From Ruminococcus sp. (lineage in GTDB: Bacteria; Bacillota; Clostridia; Oscillospirales; Ruminococcaceae): a stretch of DNA of 37,291 bases. The notes under the pieces were generated by a model. The model saw nothing but the letters and a program-made list of their open reading frames with translations, was not told the DNA's origin and made no database searches. Position numbers and translations under genes: made by a program. Numbering within the stretch: the stretch's first letter is position 1; every line of letters starts with the position of its first letter. The DNA is taken from assembly GCA_016288815.1 (NCBI GenBank), contig JAEELF010000005.1, positions 1 through 37,291 of the forward strand, in the 5' to 3' direction. Below, one piece after another: positions 21,777 through 30,133 of the stretch.

Positions 21777-22724
21777 ATGCTCAGAAAAAAAGGTTTTATC
21801 AAGGGCGTGAACTTCGGCGGCTGGCTCTCGCAGTGCGACTACTCCCCCGAGCACCTCGCCGGCTTCATCACTGATCCCGACTTCCGTCAGGCGGCTGACT
21901 TCGGCTTCGACCACGTCCGTATCCCTATCGACTACAATATCCTCCAGACCGGGAACGGCTTCATCGACAGCGGTTTCGCGCTCATCGACAGCGCCCTCGC
22001 GAGCTGCCGCAGATACGGTCTGAAAACTATCCTCGATATCCACAAGACCGCAGGGTTCTCCTTCGACGAGGGCTCAACGGAGTCCGGTTTCTTCGACAGC
22101 GAAAAGTATCAGGAGCAGTTCTATGCGCTCTGGACCGAGCTCGCCCGCCGCTACGGCAGTGCCCCTGACAACGTCGCCTTCGAGCTTCTCAACGAGGTCA
22201 CCGACAAGGCGTACATCACCGCGTGGAACCGCATCGCACGAGAGTGCATAAAACGTATCCGCGTTCATGCGCCCGAGACCATTATCCTCGTCGGAAGCTA
22301 CAACAACAACGGCGCGGCTGAGGTTCAGTACCTTGACGAGCCCTATGACAGCAACATCGTGTACAATTTCCACTGCTACGAGCCGCTCGAATTCACTCAT
22401 CAGGGAGCGACGTGGACTGTCCGCATCGACCCTGCAAAGCGCGTGAGCTTTGAGGAGTCCGGAACGTCCGAGGAGTACTTTGAGGAGCTTTTCTCCACTG
22501 CTGTGGCAAAGGCTGAGAAGCACGGAGTATCCCTCTACTGCGGCGAATACGGTATGATCGACCTCGCCTCCGCGGAGGATTCACTCAAGTGGTTCAGAAC
22601 TATCCACACAGTATTCGAGAAGCATGGCATCTCCCGAAGTGTCTGGAACTACAAGGAGATGGACTTCGGTCTCACTGACAAAAAGTACGACGGCATGAGA
22701 GATGAGTTATTGAAGTACCTGTAA
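21777..22724 (+). CDS. intracellular GH5 glycoside hydrolase (endoglucanase-like)
   Basis: This 315-residue protein is a single GH5 TIM barrel. FIKGVNFGGWL at the N-terminus, HVRIPIDY, KTILDIHK, FELLNEVTDK with acid/base Glu140, NFHCYEP (His199, Tyr201), YCGEYGMID with nucleophile Glu257 and a late SVWNYK (Trp290) all match. It has no signal peptide, dockerin or binding module, so it probably acts in the cytoplasm on imported cello- or mixed-linkage oligosaccharides. The start at 21777 has GAAAGG 9 bases upstream; the ATG at 21759 has no site and the longer frame runs into the leader. Confidence 0.9.
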   Translation: MLRKKGFIKGVNFGGWLSQCDYSPEHLAGFITDPDFRQAADFGFDHVRIPIDYNILQTGNGFIDSGFALIDSALASCRRYGLKTILDIHKTAGFSFDEGSTESGFFDSEKYQEQFYALWTELARRYGSAPDNVAFELLNEVTDKAYITAWNRIARECIKRIRVHAPETIILVGSYNNNGAAEVQYLDEPYDSNIVYNFHCYEPLEFTHQGATWTVRIDPAKRVSFEESGTSEEYFEELFSTAVAKAEKHGVSLYCGEYGMIDLASAEDSLKWFRTIHTVFEKHGISRSVWNYKEMDFGLTDKKYDGMRDELLKYL

Positions 22725-22735
22725 TACAAGACGAC

Positions 22736-22772
22736 AGACCGGATACCTTCCTGCGAAGGTGTCCGGTCTTTG
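22736..22772 (+). terminator. terminator of the GH5 gene
   Basis: AGACCGGA and TCCGGTCT pair, with an inner ACCTTC/GAAGGT stem and a CTGC loop, followed by TTTGC. It begins 11 bases after the stop. Confidence 0.8.
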
Positions 22773-22783
22773 CATATGGACGC

Positions 22784-22817
22784 AAAAAAGCCGTACAGAT
22801 GATGTACGGCTCTTTTG
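22784..22817. terminator. bidirectional terminator between GH5 and the GH10/GH43 gene
   Basis: AGCCGTACA pairs with TGTACGGCT (9 bp, 5-base loop). A run of six A lies on the left and CTTTT on the right, so both strands read a hairpin followed by T. Confidence 0.82.
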
Positions 22818-22857
22818 CGCTGATTTGTCCCTTACAATATTTTTGGAGTTATTTACC

Positions 22858-22886
22858 CCGCCCGCTGTTGTGCAGATAGCGGGCGG
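22858..22886. terminator. GC-rich hairpin after the GH10/GH43 gene
   Basis: CCGCCCGCT pairs with AGCGGGCGG (9 bp) across an 11-base loop, 22 bases beyond the stop at 22908. The T tract is weak on both sides, so it may protect the mRNA end rather than terminate. Confidence 0.55.
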
Positions 22887-22907
22887 TTTAAATCAATTAT
22901 TACTTGC

Positions 22908-25900
22908 TCAGGCTATCTGCCATGAGTCAAAGCTGACGTCCCCGCTGAATACGAAGTATACGTCCTGTGTTCCTGTCGCCTTTGTAACGATAGGAGAGGT
23001 TATGTTAGACATAGATCCGCCTGCGGGAACCTCGACATAAGTCATGGCTGTGCCGCTTGCGCTCTTTGTGCAAACCTTGATGACTGCACCGTCCTTGGAA
23101 GAAGCACGGACTGTTATGCTCTTCGGATTTGTTCCGAGGGCAACGCCCTTTACCTCTGTCCACTCGCCCTTGCTGCCGGTAACAACAGTATCCTGGAGAC
23201 CTGTTGTTCTGATACCAGCGGACTGGTTGCCCATTGTCTCAGCCTGTACCTTGGTGTAGGGATCGAGAGTCTCGATCTGGTCAACGCCCTTCATGGTACC
23301 TGTTGCTGTGAACATACCGTTGGAGAATGTAGCCTTGTCGATGTGAGTCGAACGGAGATTAGCTCCGAGGTCGTCACCGCCGTCGTCTGTCTTTCCGACA
23401 ATACCCATTGCTCTGGAAAGGTGGCGGCTGTGGTAGAGTACATAGTAATTGCCCTTGAACTCGATGATGGAGTGGTGGTTGTTTCCGCCGCCGTCGAGCT
23501 GGTAGGAAGCAGGGTTCTTGAGGCAGATGCCCTTGTAGGTGAACGGTCCCATAGGATTGCTGGATGTCATTACAGCGATCTCAGCATTGTTGAAGCCATA
23601 GGGATTACCGCCTGTACTCCAGTTTGTGCAGTAGGAGTAGTAGTATGTGCCGTCTACCTTGATTATCGAGGAGTCCTCGAAGAGGTAGGGGGGATTAAGT
23701 CTTGCGTACTCGCCGGTGAGAGATGTCATATCTGCGCCGAGCTTGACTATTCTTGCTGTGCCGGGGTCAGCAGCCTTGCCGCTGGGAACGCCGCCGCCGC
23801 AGTAGAGGTAGCCTGTACCGTCGTCGTCTACCATTACGCCGGGGTCAAAGAGCCACTCAACGTCGCCGAAGCCGGGGGTAGACTTTGTGATAAGTGCGTG
23901 ACCGATAGGATCTGTGTAGGGACCCTCGGGAGCGTCTGCTGTGAGAACGCCGATACCGCCTGCGCTGTCAGCGAAGTAGAGGAAGAACTTATCCTTGCCG
24001 TTGATCGTCTTCCAGCAAGCGTCGGGAGCCCATGCGAAGCTCGCCCACTTTGCGGGACCGTTATGGCCGTTTTTGCCTGCAACGGGGATAGCGCCGTGGT
24101 CAGTCCAGTTTACGAGGTCTGCTGTAGAGAAGCAGTTGAGCGTCTGGCTGTCGTACTTGATAGAACGGATCTGTCCTGCGGAGTTGTACTCGATAGCGTC
24201 GTTTGTGGTGAATACATAGAGTCTGTCCTTGTATACCATCCAGCCGGGGTCAGCACCGAAGCGCTGAGTCCAGCATACGTTGTTCTCGCCGTCCTTCTTG
24301 TAGCTTGTAGCTGTAGTTACAGATGCGAAAATGGACTCATACTTAGCAACGTCTATCTTCTTCTCTGCTACCGGGAATGCTGTTATCATGCCGAGGACGA
24401 ACTTCTGGATATTTACTACGTCTGCTACCTCGAACTCACCGCTCTGGTCAACGTCTGCTACGAGAGCTGTTACGCTGTCAGTGAAGCTGTTTACGAGACC
24501 CTGTCTTGCGAGGGAGATATCAACTGCTGTGATAACGCCGTCGAAGTCGAGGTCGCCGAGGTTGATCTGTCTGCCGCCGCCAGGGCCGTCAATTACCTTG
24601 CCGGGGATAGCTGCGTAAACGTCGTCAACGTAGAAATTAGCTGTGGAATCGTCAGATGTCTCAACGTAGATCTGAAGATTTGTTGCGCCTGCGGGGATCT
24701 CATACTCTGTGTTTGCAAGCTGGATCCACTCACCGCTGAGGGCTGTTCCGCTTGCGATCTCGGAGTAGTATGTCTCGTTATCGGAGCCAGTGTACTGGAG
24801 AGTGAACTTGAAGTCAACGGAAGCTGCGCCGTCGAGCGACAGCGCGCAAGCACTGAAGCTGTACTTCTCGCCAGCCTTGAACCACTTGCTGCTCAGAGAC
24901 TTTGCACCGCCGTTCCATGCAGCTGTTCTGTCCTGAACGAGGAGGGACTCGCTGCCCTCATAAGCAGCTCTGCCGCTTGTGGAAACAGATGCAGCACCTC
25001 TGCCGCTCCAGCTGTTCGTGGAACCCTCGAATGTATCGTGGAAGTATAATCCGTTCTCATCGGGAAGATTTACGGGTGTGGGCGTATTGCCGCTGCTTCC
25101 GGGACCTGTGTACGGGATACCGATGCCCCACTCAGACTCGGGGAGCATGGACGAAAGTGCTGTGTACGCAGCCTTAGGATTGTTGTTGGAATCACGGAGA
25201 AGAGCGTTAGAGCCAGCAGAGAGCCACGAGTTAGCATCGTTGGGTCCCCAGATCTGGTACAGAGTTACTCTACCTGTACCCTCGGGGTTATCGTTCCAGT
25301 CCATAGCAGCCTGTGCTATACCTGTGTACTTCCTTGCCTGATCCTGTGCGGAATATGTGCCGTTCTCGACGCTGATGTCGAGCTCGGTGATCTGTACCTC
25401 ACAGCCGATGGAGAGGTACTTCTTCATAGCTGTAACGTAATTGTTATAGCCGGAGAAACCATCCCAGTTTGCATTGATGTGGGACTGCATTCCTACACCG
25501 TCGAGGACGCCCTCTTCATAGAGCTCCTTACACATTCTGTAGATACAGTCTCTCTTATGATCCCAGTACTCGTTGTAGTCGTTGTAGAACAGCTTACAAC
25601 CCTCGGGAGCATACATCTTAGCGTATGTGAACGCCTGTCTTACGAAGCTGTTGTCGCCGTAAACAGATACCCATGCGGAAGTACCGTCATGGTTCTTATC
25701 GTTATCGCCGGCAACTCTGGGTCCCCAGCCGGGAGCACCCGTTCTGGAGGAGTCATCGGATACGCACTCATTACATACATCGTATGCGAAGAGGTCGAGG
25801 TTAGGATACTGCGTTTCGAAAGCGTTGAACATATTCTTGATGTAGCTCTCGAGACGCTGATTCATCGTAGTCGTGTTAACAAAAGCGCCGTTGGAATTGA

Positions 25901-26768
25901 AGCCCTCTCTGAAGAACCACGAAGGAGACTGGCTGTGCCATACCATCGTGTGTCCGCGGAAGCCGATGCCGTTCTGCGAGCAGAAATCAGCGATAGCTGC
26001 GCATCTGCTGAGGGATACTTTGATATTGGTATCTGTCGAGCCCGACTGAACAAGAGTAGCATCCGGCTTGGTCTCGTTCTCGCACTCGATAGAGTTGAAG
26101 TCCTTGAGATAGTCAGCAAGTATAGTGGAATTCTGTACTGTACCGCCGTTGAGGATATTACCTACGCGGAAGTAGTTTGCGAACTCATCCTTAAGTCCCT
26201 TCTGCGAGGAAGCTGCGTGGACCTCGTTCTTGGATCTCTGCTCTGTAACGAGAACGTTATCGAAGTAGAAATCGTCTGTTGACTCAGTTGTGATGGTAAG
26301 ACGGAACTCATAGCTGTTATCGGGGGCAGTGTACTTTGTGGAAAGCTCTGTCCACTCGCCAGCCTTGACGCTCTTGGTCATGAGCTGGATCTCCGTCTCA
26401 GCCTCAGTATAGAGATCCTGTACAACGAGCGAAACGTGGAACACCTGATCCTTCTCGCTCATTACCTCCATGCTGTAGTTGTACTCAACGCCGCCGTTGA
26501 GGTAGAAGCCCTTGGACGACTGAGCGCCGTCGCCTATGACGGTTCTGCCGCTTACGAGCATTCCCCTTGTGCCGTTGGCACCGCCGCCGGGAACGGCGGT
26601 CAGGGTGGTGTAGTCGCCGAACTCATGCCAGCCGCCGTAGTCGACTTCAAAGTCATTGTGTACGAGCTCAGCAGCGTATGTACTGCCGCCGAAATCCGGG
26701 ACAGCCGTGATAACGCCTGCGAAGCACGCAGCGGCAGTGAGGCTTGCCGCTATCTTCTTGAAATTCAT
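22908..26768 (-). CDS. secreted six-module xylanase: CBM22-GH10-CBM22-dockerin-GH43-CBM6
   Basis: The protein has 1286 residues. After a signal peptide (about 1-33) come a CBM22 (about 35-180) and a GH10 xylanase (about 195-555) with acid/base Glu334 in DVCNECVSD and nucleophile Glu462 in ITELDIS. A second CBM22 lies at about 575-725 and a dockerin at about 735-800 (GDLDFDGVITAVDISLARQ, then ADVDQSGEFEVADVVNIQKF). A GH43 domain covers about 805-1130 (base Asp840 in GADPGWMVYKDRLYVF, LFDPGVMVDDDGTGYLY, LFEDSSIIKVDGTYYYSY). A CBM6 (YTKVQAETM onwards) ends the protein. GH10 cuts the xylan backbone; the GH43 is likely a xylosidase or arabinofuranosidase. The start at 26768 has AAGGAGG upstream; an ATG 21 codons earlier lies right on that site and is rejected. 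Confidence 0.93.
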   Translation of the reverse strand: MNFKKIAASLTAAACFAGVITAVPDFGGSTYAAELVHNDFEVDYGGWHEFGDYTTLTAVPGGGANGTRGMLVSGRTVIGDGAQSSKGFYLNGGVEYNYSMEVMSEKDQVFHVSLVVQDLYTEAETEIQLMTKSVKAGEWTELSTKYTAPDNSYEFRLTITTESTDDFYFDNVLVTEQRSKNEVHAASSQKGLKDEFANYFRVGNILNGGTVQNSTILADYLKDFNSIECENETKPDATLVQSGSTDTNIKVSLSRCAAIADFCSQNGIGFRGHTMVWHSQSPSWFFREGFNSNGAFVNTTTMNQRLESYIKNMFNAFETQYPNLDLFAYDVCNECVSDDSSRTGAPGWGPRVAGDNDKNHDGTSAWVSVYGDNSFVRQAFTYAKMYAPEGCKLFYNDYNEYWDHKRDCIYRMCKELYEEGVLDGVGMQSHINANWDGFSGYNNYVTAMKKYLSIGCEVQITELDISVENGTYSAQDQARKYTGIAQAAMDWNDNPEGTGRVTLYQIWGPNDANSWLSAGSNALLRDSNNNPKAAYTALSSMLPESEWGIGIPYTGPGSSGNTPTPVNLPDENGLYFHDTFEGSTNSWSGRGAASVSTSGRAAYEGSESLLVQDRTAAWNGGAKSLSSKWFKAGEKYSFSACALSLDGAASVDFKFTLQYTGSDNETYYSEIASGTALSGEWIQLANTEYEIPAGATNLQIYVETSDDSTANFYVDDVYAAIPGKVIDGPGGGRQINLGDLDFDGVITAVDISLARQGLVNSFTDSVTALVADVDQSGEFEVADVVNIQKFVLGMITAFPVAEKKIDVAKYESIFASVTTATSYKKDGENNVCWTQRFGADPGWMVYKDRLYVFTTNDAIEYNSAGQIRSIKYDSQTLNCFSTADLVNWTDHGAIPVAGKNGHNGPAKWASFAWAPDACWKTINGKDKFFLYFADSAGGIGVLTADAPEGPYTDPIGHALITKSTPGFGDVEWLFDPGVMVDDDGTGYLYCGGGVPSGKAADPGTARIVKLGADMTSLTGEYARLNPPYLFEDSSIIKVDGTYYYSYCTNWSTGGNPYGFNNAEIAVMTSSNPMGPFTYKGICLKNPASYQLDGGGNNHHSIIEFKGNYYVLYHSRHLSRAMGIVGKTDDGGDDLGANLRSTHIDKATFSNGMFTATGTMKGVDQIETLDPYTKVQAETMGNQSAGIRTTGLQDTVVTGSKGEWTEVKGVALGTNPKSITVRASSKDGAVIKVCTKSASGTAMTYVEVPAGGSMSNITSPIVTKATGTQDVYFVFSGDVSFDSWQIA

Positions 26769-26902
26769 AACTTTTTCCTCCTTATTCATATTTCGTTCAC
26801 GAGTTAATATTGTTATTGTACCCCAGTCCTCATGCACGGTCAGTACACGGAGCCGCTGCCGTCAAGGCATAGCTGTGCCGACTGTGCTTATTGCATAATT
26901 TC

Positions 26903-26931
26903 ATTATAAGTACGCCGAAAACTTTTTTCAA
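26903..26931 (-). promoter_or_regulatory. promoter of the GH10/GH43 gene
   Basis: The minus strand reads TTGAAA, 17 bases, TATAAT. The leader is about 125 bases long. Confidence 0.8.
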
Positions 26932-27182
26932 CCCGCAAAATGCATAATTGGTGTAAAATCTGTGTGAATATGAACTCTTTGTTAAAATTGCATACGCATT
27001 TTACAGATTGGAGTGTGAAAAGCCGGGTTTTTGTGTGCAGATTCTGTCTCTGAGGTGTACAATACGCATGTCGCGGCTTGCTCGCGGGCGATTTTCGCAG
27101 ACTAACCGGATTATCCTAAACTATACAAATTGAATAAAAATCCCACTTCAAGTGGCACTTCTGACACTTCTGAGCATCCTTG

Positions 27183-27211
27183 TTGACAGCCCGTGATTTG
27201 TGTGATATAAT
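27183..27211 (+). promoter_or_regulatory. consensus promoter of the PL1 pectate lyase gene
   Basis: Perfect TTGACA and TATAAT hexamers are separated by 17 bases. The -10 ends 61 bases before the ATG at 27273, which has CAGGAGGT upstream. Confidence 0.88.
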
Positions 27212-27272
27212 ATTATTGATAAATTTTGTTGGAGTTTGAAAATTAAACATTTTATTTCAGGAGGTAAATTTT

Positions 27273-30086
27273 ATGAAATTACGCACCCGTCTGCGGCAGG
27301 CCCTCATACTGTCGCTCGCCCTCCTCGCCTCGTGGCTGACCCCTCTGTTCGGCTTCCGCGGCATGGAGGTGACAGCCTCTGCGCTGTCCACCGACTACCC
27401 CGTTCAGCTCATGAATATCTCCACCAAGGACGCCTCTCTCGTCCTCACCGAGAACGGCACCGCCGACGGCGCTTCCCTTTCCGTGAAGGCTCTCGGCAGC
27501 GACCTCGCCTGCTCGTGGCGCTTCGACCGCGTCGGCGCGGACTCCAAGGGCACGTTCTTCAAGCTCGTTAACGCGCAGTCCGGACGTCTTCTCACGCCGC
27601 AGGGCTACAACGTCACAGCCGGCGCCAATGTTATAATGTATGGCTCCGAGTCGGCTCAGTCCCAGCACTGGTACGTCGTACCCGTGTCGCAGGATCACCT
27701 CGGCAACGACCTCTGCTACAAGATCGTGAACTATTCCGACACCTCCCTCGCGCTCACGCAGGGAACGTCCGGAATGACTCTCGCGAGCTATACCGGCGCT
27801 GACAGCCAGCTCTGGACGCTCAACTGCGACGGCTTGCAGGGCTTTGCGGGCTACTGCTCCGACGACGACCCGCTCGCGTCCGGCTCAACTGTAAAAGCCG
27901 GTGATATCGGCGGTCTCTTCGGCGAGACGGTCGAGGTCACCAGCTTCGACGACCTGAAGAAGTACGCCGAGTCCACGACGCCCTATACTATCGTAGTCAC
28001 GGCAAATATCTCGCTCAACAGCTTCTCGGCTGACAGCCTTGGGCAGAAGTACACCGCTCCCGGCAGGATACAGGTCGCATCGAAAAAGACGATCATCGGC
28101 AGCTACAATGCCCACACGCTGAACAACGTTGCTTTCACGACTGAGCAGTCTGACAAGGGCAACGGCAGCAACGTCATCATCAAGAATTTCGATATCCAGC
28201 ACTCCGCTGAGGCTAACGGAAACGACAACATCATGGTCTATTTCCGCGGCGGTCAGAATCTCTGGGTAGATCATGTGACCTTCACCGGACACAGCGGCTA
28301 CAATCCCTACGGCACCGATAATTCCGTCAGCGACAAGGACAAGTTTCTCGCGTGCTGCTACTATGCGGACTACTGCACGGTATCCGAGTGCTCGTTCGGT
28401 CTGCACGAATACGGTCTTATCCTCGGCTACCCGGACAGCTCCGCGAGCAATTACTCCAAGTACAACGGCTTCCCGCGCATGACTATCGCGGCGAACAAGT
28501 TCGACAAGACCCTCACCCGCGCTCCCGGACTCATGCGCTGGGGCTACTACCACTCCCTCAACAATTACGTCAACAGCTTCTCGATGGCGTACACCGTTCA
28601 GGCGAACTGCAATATCTTCACCGAGAACTGCTACTACGCGAACGGCGGAAATGTCTGCTGCGACTGGAACCAGGCTGGCGCGAACGACCAGAACCTCGGG
28701 TACTTCCTCGACAGCGGCTCCGCGACCGACGGCACTGCAAAGCGTCTTTACGCCGGCGACGGCACCGCGAGCAATCCCTCGTATGCGCAGACCGGCACAT
28801 GGAAGGCAAACAGCAACTACACCTATATAAAGAAGAACGCCAGCGAGGTCGCCGGCTATACGACCAGCTACAGCGGCTGCCAGAGCTCCAAAGACAGCAT
28901 GATGTACCTGCGCTACGGCACAAAGGGCGTTCCGGCGTCGGCGTACACCGAGGCTCCGAGCGGACCTGTCGCGGCTGAGTTCACCGACGGCTCCACCTAC
29001 ATGATAAAGAACGTCAACAGCGGTCTGTACATGGAAGTCGCGGACGCGGCTGCCGAGAACAGTGCAAACGTTCAGCAGTGGGGTCAGGACGCTCCTGCGG
29101 CACATAACGTCTGGAAGCTCGTTTCCGCGGGTGACGGTTACTACTATCTCTACTCCGCGCTCGGCGACGGCAATACCTACGTCCTCGACGTTGCAGCCAA
29201 GAAAGCTGACAACGGCACAAATATCGACATATACCAGTTCAACGGCGGCACCAACCAGCAGTTCATGCTCACTGCCAACGGCGACGGCTCCTACAAGATA
29301 CGCACCCGCGTTTCCGGTGAGAATTCGGCTGTTGAGATCAAGGACGGTCTCACTGCCTCCGGCGCGAACGTGCAGGAGTGGGAGGTCAACGGTGCGAACT
29401 GTCAGGACTGGATACTCGAGCCCGCAAGACTTCCGCTCAGCGGAGTGCTCGTCAAGGAGCTGACAGTCTCCGATGAGACTACTGCTGACAAGTGGTCTAT
29501 CGGCTATAATGCGGCAGTCGGAAGCACTATCTTCGGCGACCGCGATTTCACCTACACACAGCTCCCCGACGAGGTCACCGGCGCGGAGCAGATACTCACT
29601 GCGTGTGATTCAAAGTACACTGACTCCGACCTCGCGACCTTCACGGCGGGCAGTGACATCTTCGTTTTCGTCCTCGTGGACACGAGAGTTACTGCGACGC
29701 CCGACTGGCTCAGGGATTATGAGCTCACAGACCTTACGGCGGCGACCTCAAACGACGTGGCGATGATGGTCTATGTCCGCTCTGTTGACAAGGGCGAGAA
29801 GGTCACGCTCGGCACGAACGGACAGTCCGCGAACTGCGTGAACTACGCCGTGCTCATCACCAAGGACGACCGCACACCGCTGATACACGACCTCTATCCC
29901 GGCGACGTGAACATGGACTATGAGTTCAATATCGCGGACGTTGTCGCGATGCAGAAGTGGCTGCTCGGTCAGCCTGACCACGGTATCAAGAACTGGGAGC
30001 TCGGCGACCTCGACCAGAACGGCGTACTCGATATCCTCGACCTCTGTCTGATGAGACAGCTGCTCGCAGAGAAACCAATTATGTAA
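27273..30086 (+). CDS. secreted PL1 pectate lyase with beta-trefoils and a dockerin
   Basis: The protein has 937 residues. A signal peptide covers about 1-38. Residues 42-190 look like a ricin-type beta-trefoil (SQHWYVV, SQLWTL). The PL1 beta-helix covers about 210-560, with NLWVDHVTF (Asp333, His334), SVSDKDKFLACCYYADYCTV and RAPGLMRWGYYHSLNNYV (Arg416, Arg422), the family's catalytic Arg region. A second trefoil lies at about 600-735 (VQQWGQ, NQQFML, VQEWEV). Residues 740-870 form an unrecognised module. A C-terminal dockerin starts at about 877 (GDVNMDYEFNIADVVAMQKW...GDLDQNGVLDILDLCLMRQL); its first calcium loop has Tyr where Gly is usual. It should cleave homogalacturonan by beta-elimination. 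Confidence 0.9.
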   Translation: MKLRTRLRQALILSLALLASWLTPLFGFRGMEVTASALSTDYPVQLMNISTKDASLVLTENGTADGASLSVKALGSDLACSWRFDRVGADSKGTFFKLVNAQSGRLLTPQGYNVTAGANVIMYGSESAQSQHWYVVPVSQDHLGNDLCYKIVNYSDTSLALTQGTSGMTLASYTGADSQLWTLNCDGLQGFAGYCSDDDPLASGSTVKAGDIGGLFGETVEVTSFDDLKKYAESTTPYTIVVTANISLNSFSADSLGQKYTAPGRIQVASKKTIIGSYNAHTLNNVAFTTEQSDKGNGSNVIIKNFDIQHSAEANGNDNIMVYFRGGQNLWVDHVTFTGHSGYNPYGTDNSVSDKDKFLACCYYADYCTVSECSFGLHEYGLILGYPDSSASNYSKYNGFPRMTIAANKFDKTLTRAPGLMRWGYYHSLNNYVNSFSMAYTVQANCNIFTENCYYANGGNVCCDWNQAGANDQNLGYFLDSGSATDGTAKRLYAGDGTASNPSYAQTGTWKANSNYTYIKKNASEVAGYTTSYSGCQSSKDSMMYLRYGTKGVPASAYTEAPSGPVAAEFTDGSTYMIKNVNSGLYMEVADAAAENSANVQQWGQDAPAAHNVWKLVSAGDGYYYLYSALGDGNTYVLDVAAKKADNGTNIDIYQFNGGTNQQFMLTANGDGSYKIRTRVSGENSAVEIKDGLTASGANVQEWEVNGANCQDWILEPARLPLSGVLVKELTVSDETTADKWSIGYNAAVGSTIFGDRDFTYTQLPDEVTGAEQILTACDSKYTDSDLATFTAGSDIFVFVLVDTRVTATPDWLRDYELTDLTAATSNDVAMMVYVRSVDKGEKVTLGTNGQSANCVNYAVLITKDDRTPLIHDLYPGDVNMDYEFNIADVVAMQKWLLGQPDHGIKNWELGDLDQNGVLDILDLCLMRQLLAEKPIM

Positions 30087-30097
30087 AGCAAAAGCAA

Positions 30098-30133
30098 ACC
30101 GCCTGCGGTCACATGACCACAGGCGGTGTTTTT
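30098..30133 (+). terminator. terminator of the PL1 gene
   Basis: ACCGCCTG pairs with CAGGCGGT, with an inner GGTCA/TGACC stem, followed by GTTTTT. It overlaps the last bases of the convergent dockerin gene. Confidence 0.82.

Larger units (their letters stand above)
26769..27272. promoter_or_regulatory. divergent control region of the GH10/GH43 and PL1 genes
   Basis: This 504-base AT-rich gap has no gene. It holds the two promoters annotated separately, and two direct copies of TGCATAATT (26892-26900 and 26941-26949) flanking the minus-strand promoter. The same 9-mer occurs in reverse at 20646-20654 upstream of the GH9/GH16 gene. No riboswitch was recognised. Confidence 0.6.

Noticed and set aside
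23343-25049. 568-codon plus-strand frame opposite the xylanase gene
   Set aside because: It is antisense to GH43, dockerin and CBM22 coding sequence, is Cys/Val-rich and has no start signals.
26769-26837. N-terminal extension of the xylanase gene to 26837
   Set aside because: The extension includes the ribosome site of the proper ATG at 26768 and would precede the signal peptide with a charged tail.
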